Source of the DNA: Talinum fruticosum
Taxonomy: Eukaryota; Streptophyta; Magnoliopsida; Caryophyllales; Talinaceae
Length of the DNA: 64,000 bases
Direction: 5' to 3'
Assembly (NCBI GenBank): GCA_021018815.1
Contig: JAITYX010000030.1
Coordinates: 1,875,001-1,939,000 of the forward strand
Position 1 is the first letter of the stretch; every line of letters begins with the position of its first letter. The notes below the pieces were generated by a model. That model worked only from the letters and a program-made list of their open reading frames with translations, searched no databases and was not told the DNA's origin. Positions 25,118 to 37,731 of this stretch are shown in pieces. The translations under genes and the position numbers were made by a program.

Positions 25118-25119
25118 CT
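24964..25119. repeat. Dispersed direct repeat, copy 1 (RAV leader donor region)
   Basis: Aligns with 27449-27637: both begin GGAGGA/GGAGGG...ACAACCAC..TAAAAT, continue GTCT.GGGT.TATA.ATT and GACAAGAACA, and end in an identical GAAAGTAAATATTTTTACCT. The last motif is the predicted splice donor of the RAV-class leader on the minus strand. Confidence 0.7.
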
Positions 25120-25699
25120 CAGTAGCATGGTGCTGAATCAAACTCGAAAATTTCTGCCCAGTGTGGATAAATTAAATTAAGCTCGAACTTCAGCAGGTGA
25201 TTATGATTATGGAGGAAACCCAGCCCAGAAACAGATGGATAGAGTTATTGGGGTTCATCTATATATTTTCAGAAATAAATATTGAGATAAAAAGGAAGTG
25301 AATAATCTCATACATGAATATAGCAGCATATATTAAAACATCTTAATTATAGCAGGCCTTGATCAGGGGAATTAATTTTGGAAAATTAATTATTCTTAAT
25401 GATATTGCCTAATTTTGCCTTTTTTATTAATTTTTTTCCTCTGTGAAATCAGGGTAGAAATTACAAATTTGTTTCTTCAACTTTATGCCAAAAATCCCTT
25501 GTTTTATGCTTATACTTTCCTAAATTATGCTTCTAATCAAGGCTATAATTTTTTCTCTTTTTTGCCCAGCAAGGGAGACCGTCTGATCTGATTCATCAAT
25601 CATACCACTAATTCAAATAATTTCCTTTACTGATGCTTTAATAATACATAATTGTTTTCTCTCACATCCCTAAAAACCGCCATGTATAGGACCTGGGTG

Positions 25700-26730
25700 G
25701 TAGCCTCAATTTTTCTTCTTTCTAGCATCGTATATACGTAGATTTTCTATTAGTTTTATATCGATTTTTAATAAATAAATTTTCTCCATTTCATGATTTT
25801 CTTTGTCTGTTTTGGGTTTTGGCTCCTCACTCTGATGTCGGGTTTTTGTTGTTGTGCTAGTGCGGGTTTTTGTAGATTTGAAGATAGTAGATTGAATTTT
25901 ATCGTATAAAGTCCGAGGACGAACGAATTGCTTAAATCCACTACAGTCCAAAAAAACATATGGGCTTGGGCCTAGTGAAATAGCCCAATTTGCAAGCCCG
26001 TGAAAGGGATCAGCCAGCTCAGCCCTCTCTCCCCTCGGCTTTTTCTGCTGCTGCTCTCTCTCTCTCCCGCCATCCCCGGTTGCAGTTGGGTGGGTTGAAG
26101 AAAGAGGGGAACGACTCGCCGCCGCATGACTCGTACTCTGGCTCGTCGTCTCCGCCACCGCCGGTGCTTGATGATTGCATACTCCCACGGTTGCCGGAAT
26201 CCATGTCTCGTGCGAGTAATCAGAGGAGGGAAAATTATTCATCGTCACGATTATTACCCACCATCAATGGTGGTGATGGCATCACAAAGAGACAGAGATA
26301 TTGAAAAAAGAAAAAAAGGAGGCTTGGATCTTTTTACGAAGAGTGAGAAATTTGTTTGATAACAACTTTAACCAGAGAGAGAGAGGAGAGAGAAATCGAT
26401 CAGAGGGTTAGAGAACGTTAGCCATGAGTCTTTCTACGAAGGATCTGCGAAAGGAAGATGATCTGATGATCGAAAAAAGCCCTTTTGATCGATCAGTAAT
26501 CAATGTATTGTCTTCTACCCAGATGCTAGAAACTGCTTCTACTGGTTTGTCTCTGAACTACTTCCTCCATTGCCAACATGCTCAAGTAGGGTTTTACGAC
26601 TTTCTTACACCAAAGAAAGGGAGACGAAGATTAAGTAGGGAGGAGAAAATAGAACAAGGGATAAATTATCTAGTCTTTTTTTTAGTTTATTTTTTAAAAA
26701 GAAAATTTTATTTTAGTAATCATTAATTAA
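25700..26730. other. Unresolved ORF cluster (gene remnant or unknown gene)
   Basis: A locally GC-richer block (about 25990-26290) is open in several frames on both strands. On the plus strand 25990-26304 encodes SSSPPPPVLDDCILPRLPES... followed by a Ser/Arg-rich tail ending TKRQRY. A second plus-strand ORF, 26424-26726, begins MSLSTKDLRKEDDLMIEKS and contains DFLTPKKGRRRLSREEK. On the minus strand 25706-26248 is open for 180 codons. I do not recognise any of these. The basic KKGRRR-type stretch and the leader-like GA run before 26424 suggest a real short plus-strand gene or a decayed exon, but no complete domain is visible. Confidence 0.25.
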
Positions 26731-26971
26731 GAAAAGTAAAATTGGTAAAATAATTATTAACATGTCGTTTGGATTGTAAAGTAATAAATATTTTGAAATG
26801 AAAAAAAAAATTACAGTGACATATTGTGAAATAGATGAAGTATTCAACCTGAATAACGATTCTATATACCTTGTGATTGAATCAATTTTCAATGTTCATC
26901 CGTCCATTGAGAAGGTGGGAACCTATATAAACCACTTAGGGTTCATTTTTGTAAGTAAAATAATATATAAG

Positions 26972-27205
26972 CATTCTTCCAAATTTTCCCAGAGTGTTCT
27001 CTTCATTTACAAAATTGGTAAAATTAACTCTCTCTGGAAAAATTGGTAAAATAGACATTAATATGTCAAGAATGGACATAAATATTAATTCTCCCAAACT
27101 TTCCAAGTGTTCTCTTCTTTTATAAAATTGGTAAAATTAACTCTTTTTGAAGATAAAACTGATAAATTAGATATTAATATGTCAAAAATGGACATAAACA
27201 TTAAT
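26972..27205. repeat. Two-copy tandem repeat of ~117 bp
   Basis: 26972-27088 and 27090-27205 share GTGTTCTCTTC, AAAATTGGTAAAATTAACTC, ATTAATATGTCAA.AATGGAC and ATAAAYATTAA. AT-rich and non-coding. Confidence 0.8.
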
Positions 27206-27448
27206 ATATTAGGAATGAACATATATTGTGAAAAAAAGTTAGTTACAGTAAAAAAATTATTATAGTTAACACAAATTAATTAATGCTATCGTTATTTTGG
27301 ATGTAGTAAGTAGTTTTTTCTCAATTGATACAATATTTTTTAATCAAAATAAAATGATAATTATCATATATTTGTAAGCAAATAATAATATGTGAGACAC
27401 ACGTAAATTTAAAATAAAAATATATAAACGGAAACTCTATATATTTAG

Positions 27449-27637
27449 AGCGGAGGAAACAACCACCATAAAATAGTCATTGTCTTGGGTTTATAAATTC
27501 GGGAGGACAAGAACACTATTGGGGAGATAAAGGTAGATTCTAGATGATGGTATGATACAAAATGCAAATACAAAGAGAGAGATTAATAAAAATCAAACAT
27601 CAAGACTTCAATTAATCGAAAGTAAATATTTTTACCT
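27449..27637. repeat. Dispersed direct repeat, copy 2
   Basis: Second copy of the block at 24964-25119, about 2.5 kb further on, including the identical donor motif GAAAGTAAATATTTTTACCT (27618-27637). It differs by a ~30-bp insertion. No coding exon is attached. Confidence 0.7.
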
Positions 27638-28238
27638 TTAGATCTAGGATTAAATTCGTTTCGAGATAAATTGGACAATATCGGAAATTTGGATGAGGTA
27701 TTGATGACTATACTAGTTTTTTTCAAATTGTTACTTCTGCTCCATGTCTATAGAGGTGGCAAAAATTAAGGTTTAAATTAAATTTGCATTGTTGTTGCTT
27801 GTTCTACAAGAAGCGCAATCTCCTTGAAGAAGTATATCTCAATTTCGAATGACAAAAATCCTACTACTGAAAAAGAAAATTTGGATCCATCAAAATTAAA
27901 TTTGAACTCGTACTACTAATATTGTGTTTAATTATTATTATTATTATTTTTTTTATTATAACTAGGGAAGGGTCCAAACCAAAGGGAGAATAGAGAATGA
28001 ATGAAGGAGAGTGAAGTGAGAAACCAAAAAGGGGATGAATCTGTCCTTATTAGCGGCTAAGGGTCATCACCAGTTGAGGTTATACGAGGGTGGAGGCGGG
28101 GGTGTGCGTGTGCCTTTCCACCTCCTCCAAAAGCTCTTCGCTTTTCTTCTTCCCATCCTCTGATTTTGTCCAAAGAATCAAACCTTTGATGGTTTAGTCA
28201 CCTCCAACAGCCGCCTCTCACTTTTGTCTCTCATCCCT

Positions 28239-28250
28239 GTAAATATAAAC
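28239..28250 (+). promoter_or_regulatory. Probable TATA element of the SUMT gene
   Basis: GTAAATATAAAC lies about 60 bases upstream of the ATG at 28308 within a pyrimidine-rich promoter. Sequence match only. Confidence 0.4.
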
Positions 28251-28307
28251 ACGCACCCAACTCTCAAAATTCAATTTTGATTCTTTTCTCTGCTTCATTT
28301 CCCAATC

Positions 28308-30593
28308 ATGGCCTCCCTCAGTTCTAAGCTTGTCCTTCAACCAATTTCCCAGAATTACTCCTCCTTTTCTAGCACCCCAAAACCCCAGATTATCCAGAAT
28401 TGCTGTTCTTCTCAATACAAACTGGGCTGTTCTTCTTCATGTGCATCTGTATCTTCATCTTCACCCTTCACGGAGAAGCATTCTCGCGAGAGATACGAAA
28501 GGGAGAACTGGGTTTATCCTCTTCCTCTTCCACTAACCAATTCCCTTTCCAATCCCAACCCCAATTCTAAGGGGAGTAACATTGACAACAGCCATGAGAG
28601 AGAAAACGACATAGCTGTTCAGCTTCCTGAGCTGAAGAAGCTGCTTCAAGTTTTGAAGGAAAAGCGGGAGGTGATTTCTCCTTCTTCTTCTTCACTTGGG
28701 AATGTGTGTTTGGTGGGCACGGGTCCAGGGGACCCTGAGCTTCTGACCCTGAAAGCTTTGAAAGTGATTCAATCCGCTGATCTTCTTTTGTATGATCGCC
28801 TTGTCTCTCATGATGTTTTGGATTTGGTATCCCCAAATGCCCGCCTTCTCTACGTGGGAAAAACTGCTGGGTATCATAGCAGAACCCAGGAAGAGATTCA
28901 TGAGTTGCTTTTGAGCTTTGCTGAAGCTGGTGCCAATGTCGTCCGGCTTAAAGGCGGCGACCCTCTTGTAAGTTTCTTCGGATTCACATGATAATCGGAT
29001 GGAAATAGAAATGGATATTCAACTATTCTTTGTTTCTTAACCTGGTCTTATCTTGGATTTGAATTTGTTGATTTAGGTTTTTGGAAGAGGTGGAGAAGAG
29101 ATGGATTTCTTGAGGCAGAAAGGTATTCATGTCAGAGTTATTCCAGGTACGCATTTCTTTCCTTGCTTGATCTTGGTGAAATCTACAGCTCTTTTCTAGC
29201 TTAGTCTTGTTGAAATCCTAATATCCACATGATGGTGAATGATGGATTTGTATAAATTGATTGAAAGATGCAGTGGAATGTGGGTGATTGGTGTATTAGT
29301 TGTTGCAATCTCTTCCAGCTTTCAATTTCATGTGAAATGATGTTGCCAAAATCACACTTCATAATCCCTTTTGTCATTATACACGAGCAATTCCAATCTG
29401 AAAGTATGATGTTGAATGATTTTGTGGCCTTCTTCATTGTCAGGTATAACTGCTGCTTCGGGTATAGCAGCAGAGCTAGGAATTCCATTGACCCACAGAG
29501 GCATTGCTAACAGTGTTAGATATCTCACGGGGCACTCAAGGAAAGGTGGAACAGATCCATTGTTTGTGGCGGAAAATGCTGCTGACCCTGATTCTACCTT
29601 GGTGGTGTACATGGGCTTGTCAACCCTCCCTTCTCTTGCTCAGAAACTGATGCAGCATGGATTGCCAGCTGATACCCCTTGTGTCGCTGTGGAAAGAGGG
29701 ACTACTCCTCAACAACGCACGGTATGCATCTCTTGATCCCATTTTGTTGGACCTTTCAATAAATTTGATTTACCCTGGTTGTAGTGTACATTGATGCGAG
29801 CTAAAACATAATAAGCAACTAGTTCTGAGCAGGACAGGCCACATTAGAGGTGTTTTCTTTTGTTTATGATTTTTGCACTTTCATTGGACACTTTTGGGAT
29901 CTCTTCCTCAGCTTTTTATTTTTTTGAAGGATGTGGGTCTGTTGAAAAGGATTTTATGGTATCAAAAGATCATCTCAGTTATCAATTATGTGCATAATTA
30001 ATAGTAAAAATTGTGTTAGAGTGAGTGTTTGAAAATAACATCTCTTTGTTTTGAAGCCGCAGGGATTTTTATCAACAGCTGCGGCTTGACTAGGAATCCC
30101 AGATGACATCAGGCTCTAGTTCCGAATTAAGTGTGGAGAATATATTATGTGTGTGGAGCTGAGTTGAATAGTCACATTCAAAGTGAAAAGATTGGACCTA
30201 TGACGTATTTAGGAAATTTTCATATTGAAATTAGCATTGATCTTGACAGTTATCAACTAACCAAATTTCAGAACTGTCTACTTTTTGAAGTGTAGAGGCT
30301 TGTTCGAAATATATTATATCTGACTCCTGTTGTCATGCTGGATGATAGATCTTGTACTTCTATTTACGAGCTTGTGCATTCAGATGGCTTTGGCACAGTA
30401 GAGTGACTTGTTATTTATTTTAGTTGAATTTTCGATTGAGCAGGTATATGCAGAGCTGAAAGATCTCGCTGATAGAATTGCATCTGAAGGACTAATATCA
30501 CCAACACTGCTCATCATTGGGAAGGTTGTTGCTCTTTCACCATTCTGGTCGTATTCCTGTGAAGAAGCAGCTGAGCTTGCAGAGGCAAAGTAG
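28308..30593 (+). CDS. UPM1: Uroporphyrinogen-III C-methyltransferase, chloroplastic (SUMT)
   Basis: S-adenosylmethionine-dependent enzyme that methylates uroporphyrinogen III at C2 and C7 to give precorrin-2, the first committed step of siroheme synthesis (cofactor of plastid nitrite and sulfite reductases). Exons: 28308-28967, 29077-29146, 29444-29721, 30444-30593, all with GT-AG borders and consistent phases, giving 385 residues (Arabidopsis UPM1 is of similar length). The first ~125 residues are Ser-rich and low in acidic residues at the start, as for a transit peptide. The methyltransferase core follows: VCLVGTGPGDPELLTLKAL, LLLYDRLVS, VRLKGGDPL|VFGRGGEE across exons 1-2, then PGITAASGIAAELGIPLTHR, DSTLVVYMGL and TLLIIGKVV near the C-terminus. 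It is the only confident plus-strand gene in the window. No frame defects. Confidence 0.95.
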
Positions 30594-31960
30594 ATACAAC
30601 TTTGTATTCATGTTTCGTAAAAAGTTTAGATTCAAAATCTTTTGGATGGCATTATCCATCCCCGAAATGTTTTTTGGGCTCGATTCCCAGAAATCACCTG
30701 CATTCAAAGTCCGTAACGGTGTCTGCATTGACCTGTCCTAAGGAAATTTTGTGACTCAAAAGCACCCAATGTATTGCAATGTAACCAAATTCATCCTCAG
30801 GCATCTAGATGGAGAAGCATTCCAGTAGTCCTGACTTTGAGGAAGCTACTATCGTCTGCAAGTTTTCTGTGCAGTGAAGTAAACTGTCTACACTTGCACG
30901 GATGAGCGACAATAAGAAAATTGCTAGTAAGATTTGGCACTTTGAATTTGTGTTCAGATGATCTTTAATGCAACAAAAAGATGAAGAATCATTATATTCT
31001 TCGGCTGATCTCATCGTACTTCCCGCCATTAAATAACCCCCCCAACCTTCCTATCTTTCTGAAGTTCTGGTTGTCAGCATTGTTATTCTGCAAAAATCCT
31101 TATTCCTTAACATCTAGACTCGCCCACATTTAAGGTCTCTGTCAGGAATGTCAACCACCATGTTGTTACTTTGTTATTATGACAACAGTCACCATGGACT
31201 GATAAAAGGGTTTAGGGAGGTGAGAGAAGGGTTTAGGGAGATAAGAGTTGTATGCAAATTAAACTAATAAAGCTGAAGTTATTTCTTATACTTCTGATTC
31301 GGACGAGAAAGGAAAACTAATAAAGTTGGATATATGACTCAAAAACAGATTATAGTTAAATACACAAGATGAGTTAAAAGTTCTGTAAACCTGAGGTGCG
31401 TATAGTTGTAAACCCCTGTTGCATCTGTTTACAAGCTTTAGGCTGAGCTATAATTGTGACCGAAACACTACTATAAACTTGAGCAACAAAGTGCCTGCCT
31501 GGCCTTTTTCTTTCGGAATGTCCAAAAATCAAGATCATCTTCAAAGAAAAAGGAAAAAAAGGGGGGAGGTTAGCAAAAGTAAAAATCATCACAGCATAAA
31601 CACTCTTTTCCAGCAACATTGATGTCTCTCTCGTTGTTGCTGAATATACAACAAAAGCATCCACAGATAAATGCCAATCTAATGATCCTAAAACTATCTC
31701 GAACTGTTTACAATCATATTTTTACCAGATGTACACTGATTCTCCGGCATAAAAAGAATCCCAAAAATACTATCTAAAATAATCTAAGCTTTCATCATCC
31801 AAGCTTTTCCATCCCCATCTGTAATTCTGAAACTGTACAAAAATTCTTCACAGGATAACTATTCACCCTCAAGGACCGAGATATCCTTTTTCCTGATCTC
31901 AATGTTCCACTGATGTACAAAGAAAAATAGCTCATGTAAATGCCACGCCCACCTTTTAAG
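30594..31960. other. Convergent 3' flanks of SUMT and MAPKKK copy B
   Basis: The two genes converge here. The segment should hold both 3' untranslated regions (SUMT to roughly 30.8-31.0 kb, MAPKKK from about 31.4 kb). No further gene is supported; small ORFs on both strands have no recognisable content. Confidence 0.6.
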
Positions 31961-34900
31961 TCATGTCACCGAAAATCTGAAGCTCGGTTCAGCCTTGGGG
32001 CGGTCATTCAACTCCTTAGGGTTCTGTGGTGTACAAACCGACTTCCCAGTAAGTTTCTTTGAGAGGAAACAGTTTCTCATTTCTACCCTAGGTTTGCCGC
32101 ATAAGGGGCTACCAGTGTCACAGACACTGTTTTGGGGGCTCCGAGTCCCCACATTTCCAACAGAGGAGGAAGCCGTATGGTCGAAAAGGCGTGATCTAGG
32201 AGCACAGTTATAAGGTGTTGATGAAGCAGAAGCAGCATGAGGGCTCAGCACAGTAGATGGAGACCTCATCCTATATGCTGATTGTGATGACTTCAGATGT
32301 GGCACGGGGCTACCAATTGGAGAAACTGGGCATGACAAATGTTTTGCCTTTCCCACACATGGATCACTGCATATAAACAAAACCATGTAACTGTTACCAA
32401 TTATTTCTTCTTTTTTGTTCCATAATATGGTAAAAATCTATTTTCAAGAACATATTAGTGATACTGGGTCAAAATCTCGTCTCAACCATAAAATGCATTT
32501 AATGCTAATTTTGTGTAGTCCCAAGATGTGACAACAAACATGGGACAGAGAAATTTGTATCTCAAAATTGTTGGATAAAACTTGAATCATTTCTTAGCAA
32601 GTTCTCTACTGATAAGACTAGGCAACATTTTGCAAAGAAATTGATGGCCTTAGGAATTTCATCTGAAAACTAATAATGAAAGGCCTGATAGTAAATTGTC
32701 ATCACCTACTGATGCAGTGGACCAGTCAATAAATAAACGTCGAAATGAATTATGATTTTGACTTTGGGCAATATTATTCCCAATGCACATAGTGTAAGCC
32801 GCTCTCTCCTGTACATTCCCAGAATGCATGATTGTCATAGAATCACAATCAATACCAAAAACAACCAAAGCAATATCCTGAATCCAGCATCCGTGGAAGA
32901 GGGGGCGGGGAGCGTGGGGCAGAGTTTCCAAGGACCCGGCAAGGATATTGCAGCAAGGATCTCTCCATTATATTCTAGAGAAAGGATATCTCGAGCAACT
33001 AATTCATGTCCAAGTTACGATACCAATGACATGAACATAAACAAGCCAACCAAAAGGACAGCACCTATGAGTTTTCAATTAACAGGCATCTAAAACAGCT
33101 ACCCTGATATGGAGGATATCCAATTTTAGTTTTTTTGGTATTATATCCTTCATAGTTTTTATCTCCTAACCAAAATTGTTAGAATCAGAATTGTAGTTGG
33201 AACCAACTGAGGGTTCTTAGAATCAGAATTATATAATTGGATTGAGGATAATAGGACTCTACTATTCGTTTCTATAGTGAAAAACATTTTTATAAGTAAT
33301 AAAATCTTAATAAACATATATAAAGACTACAAAAATTCGACCTACCTACATTTTGTTGACAAGTTTGATACAAAATTAATATTGTTGCAACAAATTTTCG
33401 AATATAATTATGCATAAGCGTATTATGAAGTTGGCCTAGGATCCGTAGATAGGTACATTGGAGCATAAAATAGTGTCACAATCCTGCCATGCATTATTTA
33501 AACTAAATTAGAATCTTAGGATTTTAAGATTCTAATAGGAGTAATATTGATGAATGATTTTGGATGATTCTAATAGGAGTAATATTGATGAATGATTTTG
33601 GATGATTCTAATAGGAGTAATATTGATGAATGATTTTGGATGATAGAATCATTGGATCGTAAGATTTAGATCAAGAGTAAGCATGCTCCTAACTAACACG
33701 ACATAAAGAATAGGAAGAAAAAAAGAACCTGTATATTGAACGAGACTTGAAACGCTTAGGCAGCTGGAGAACCCCTTGGAGCTCCAAGTGTGAAGACATT
33801 TTTTATGTCCTATGTCCTGAAAAAGACAATTTTTTAAACCATCAAACACAGGATAAAAAAATAAACGATACCCAGAAATTGTCTGAGATTAAGTTGTGGT
33901 TAGTGATGAGGTGTATTAAACAGAAACTGTTCTCATCAAGAAACAAATACCCATACCATTTGGCATGAAGCATCGGTAACTGTATGCAGTGGCTCTGGAG
34001 GGTCTGAGCTAATCAAGGATCTTTCAAGGGGAGATACATTCCTAACAAAAGGATGCTGCAACAAATGGACAGCTGTGGGACGTTTCAGTGGGTTTCGCTG
34101 CAAACATTGCATCACAAAGTCCTTTCCATCCTGTGAAAGTTGACCAGGGATAACTGGAAGTTCTTTACTGTTCCCAATCTTGAAGAGAGCAGCAACCTAC
34201 ATTATAAAGCAATGCAAATATGATTAAAATATTTCCCTTTCCAGGTCAAGCCTCTGCCTTTTTTCTTCCTTTTGTTTATCTGGTAACCAATTCAATCAAT
34301 TATTTGAAATGATACGAAAAGAAGAGAGGCTAAAATACAGAGCTACTCACCCCTTCATATTGACTCCATGGTGGTCTAGCTGTTGCCATCTCTATGACAG
34401 TGCAACCAAGACTCCATATGTCAACAGCAAGATTGCAACCATTAGAGTTTCTAATTACCTGAACATGTAAGGAAAAGTAAGTGAATTCTAGGAATGCGTA
34501 AAAGAGGTCAAAGGTTAAAGAGCAGATCTGCGAAAGATTTGAAAGCATGCTGACCTCAGGAGCCATCCAGTGAGGGCTTCCTTTGAATGACAATTGACAA
34601 GGCTGCCCATTCATCTGCGAACATTCAGGTTAGACCTCTAATTCAATTGTCAATACTCAATCTGCATATTATGAAAATAACAGCCTAACATAGCTACCAA
34701 AAAGATATATTGCAATGTCAAGATGGGTCATATTCTTCTAATTTCTCATACACAATTCCCTTATGGAAGGAACCCGTGACATCTATTAACAACTACTTTA
34801 ACAGTATTTAGAACATTTGATAAGATTTTCAAAGCACATCCAGTCACCAAGATCAAAATTACCAAAAGGCTTCAAGCTTAGATTTCCACTCAATTGTTCT

Positions 34901-37731
34901 TATCAATCACATCGTCTAGATTTTTGTTGAACTATAAAGGTCCTCCCTGGATGCAACACACAGAAAGAACAATTCCACATGCTTTTCTATATAGCACCCC
35001 TTCAGTCCAAAATAACATTATGCAAGCAAACCTACTGTGCTATTGGCACCATCATATAACAAGCACAGATATTCCGCAAAGTAGTAAAACAAATCAAGTG
35101 GCCATACATATATAGAAATAAAGAGGCAGAAGTTATAGAGAGCAAGCTTCTTACATGCTTTGCCATGCCAAAATCTGCCAATTTAACCCGGCCACTTGGG
35201 TCCACAAGTATATTTGCGCCTTTGATATCTCTACAGGACATTTATAGGGAACAAACATTTCAAAGATAGCCAGAGCAAAACAAGGCATGCCAAAGCAAAA
35301 GATTAGCTAAAAGCATAAAACCTTTAATTTTAGTCTTAAGTTTTACGTAGTTATAAATAAATATAAAAGCAATTAACTAAAAAAACTAACCTGTGAACAG
35401 TGTTTTCTGCATGCAAGTATGCAAGTCCGGACAGAATTTGCTGTGTGTAGCTACGGATAGCTGACTCGCCAAGCTGTCCATACTCCCGAAGAAGTTTATG
35501 GATAGAACCACCAGCCACATATTCTAGATATATATATAGTTTATCATCCACCTGCAGGAAATTGGAACCTTCAAGTATTAATATAGAACGGACTTGTAAA
35601 TGCTTTGCCAAAATATTGTGCTTATAGCAACATATTAACTGTCTAACAAAATCTTTTCATGTAAAATAAAATGGCGAAATAAAGCACCAAAGAAACTACT
35701 TAAAAGGAATGCTCTAAACCAAAAGCAAACATGCTCAATGTAGTGCAAAATGTCGATATAAGAAAGACACCCGAACACGCAAGGAAATTACCATTTCAGA
35801 CCCAAAATAGCGCACGATATTTGGATGCTTTAAGCGGCTAAGCATAGTGATTTCCTGCCAGATTATCAACAAGCACAAATTGATCCACAGCAGACACGTT
35901 TATCCCATAGAAAAAGCACTAACAAAGATAATGAAAGCCAAATTAATGATCAAAATAACAAGTTAAAATGAAAGAACCCACAGACTAAACATAGCGAAGA
36001 CATACTTGCCCTAGTTGCTGCACACTTTCTATTGATTTGGCATCATCTGAAAACAATATAACCTCCTTCATTGCACACATCTTGCCAGTTTCACTGAGAA
36101 TCACAAAATGAAAACAGTTGTATGCAAAGACATTAGGAGCTAATAAAGAAAGGTTTGTTGAATGAAAAATGACACAGAACATTATTAAATAAATAAAGAT
36201 ACAATGACCATAAATGAGCAAGCACAAAGGTCAAGAAGCATAGAGAAAATGTAGGGAATAATTAAAGGCTGAAAAGATCCAAAGAAAGCTGGCATCAAAT
36301 AGTTTGACCGCCAGTTTACCACAAATTAACAGATGCTAAAACCATATCATACAGTGAAGATGACCAAACCTGTTGAATCCCAGGTAGACATGACCGTATG
36401 TGCCACTTCCAATAAGTCGCCCCTTCTTCCACCGCGAGACAGGGCTTATGGGACTTTCAACACGACCAGGATTTCTCGGGGGACTGGGAGATGTAACTGT
36501 CAGATATCGATTTGGAAATGAACAAGAATTAGGTCCTGTTACAGGGGGACGTGGCAATCTGTGCTTGCGGAGCTTTTTGTCATCAAGCCTATCCATAGAG
36601 AATTCAGTGCCTAACCCTCCACCCGGATGCAACGAAGTCAAGCCACTACTTATTATGCGGGAGACAGGGCTAGTCATTCTAGGGCTTGACATGGGTGAAC
36701 ACTCAGGACTGCACCTACTTTGAGGCCATATGACTGACATGTCTCCTGCAAATGAATTCTGTCCTGAATTTTGACCAGAACTCGGGCTAGAGCAATTTCC
36801 AGATGCGACCAAACTCACATCTGAAGATGGTCTTTCTGAATAGAAACCACATTTGGTCACTTGTTCATGGTTGCCAGCACTCACTGGGCTTCGTGAAGGA
36901 CTTGAAATAGAGCTGTCTGGGGCACTAAAGAAACCAGCACGAGGAGGGATTTGTAATTTGGTCATGTGGCTGACCATAGGTCCACGTTTAGTAGACAGAG
37001 GAATATGATTGATGGATGGCAGGTGAACAGGCTTCCCTTGCTCCTTCAGGATTCTTTGTGAGACTCTAGAGGATTGGTCCTTGTGTTTTTTGCTGCTGAA
37101 GAAAAAATATTTATGAGTCAATTATGTTCAAACAAACAAAGGAGACAATAAATACAATTTATACTTGAAAGCAAAACCTTGGTAGAGAAAACCGACCTGG
37201 AAGGGCTGTTAATACCAGTTACATTTCCACTCTCATAGTCAGATGCCTGAGGGCTCATGACTCGAGAGTCCAGCTGATCTGTATCCATTGAGCTATTACT
37301 TGAGACAGAGGCAGTAGCAAATTCACCCCAAGTATCTGGAGAAAGTGGCTTATTATGTCTAGAAAGAAGAGAAAGAGGTACACGCTTAGAGAATCCTTTC
37401 ATCTCCAATCCTGATATGCTAATTCCAGAATCATCACCCTCTGCGCTCGCATGGTCCAGACGCGGAAGGGGAAGAGGCTGAGGTTGTGCACAAGGGTGTT
37501 CACTGAAACTCTGGCAGCGTGATGCTAATAAGGAGGGTGATTCTGACCTTGGCATAGCCAATCCTATTTCTGAAAGAGTATCCTTTGAGTACCTTTCAGA
37601 CCCTCCAAGTTTGCCAGTGTTATTGCCTCCTGAAACATTCTTAAATTTCCTACGTATTGCTTCAATGAAACTTCCTTTACTCGTTTTTCTTTTTACATCC
37701 TTGGATGAAGGCTTCCCCACCATGAAGGCAT
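31961..37731 (-). CDS. YODA-type MAP kinase kinase kinase, copy B (complete)
   Basis: MAPKKK of the YODA/MAPKKK4 clade, activating MKK4/5-type kinases in stomatal and embryo signalling (family knowledge). Coding exons: 37197-37731, 36370-37095, 36006-36093, 35792-35854, 35391-35551, 35155-35230, 34555-34614, 34351-34458, 33957-34196, 33729-33816, 31961-32366. The first ~400 residues are a Ser/Pro-rich regulatory region ([26 protein letters not shown]). The kinase domain (~400-660) has [34 protein letters not shown] and [13 protein letters not shown]; the C-terminus has [10 protein letters not shown]. Two breaks: four C at 37715-37718 (one more base gives MPSWWGKPSSKD, like copy A) and six T at 33799-33804 (one more base gives [15 protein letters not shown] across the last junction). 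With both, the exons total 2553 bases, exactly 851 codons. Uncorrected, translation could start only at 37723 (MVGKPSS). Confidence 0.92.
33528..33643. repeat. 38-bp tandem repeat in the last intron of MAPKKK copy B
   Basis: GATTCTAATAGGAGTAATAT begins at 33528, 33566 and 33604, each followed by TGATGAATGATTTTGGAT. Three near-identical copies, hence recent. Confidence 0.95.

Larger units (their letters stand above)
26731..28230. other. Intergenic region upstream of the SUMT gene
   Basis: No gene is supported. It contains the 117-bp tandem pair and the second copy of the RAV-leader repeat, then increasingly purine- and pyrimidine-rich DNA that should include the SUMT promoter. Confidence 0.6.

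Noticed and set aside
28567..28836. Minus-strand ORFs opposite SUMT exon 1
   Set aside because: Antisense shadow of a well-supported coding exon.
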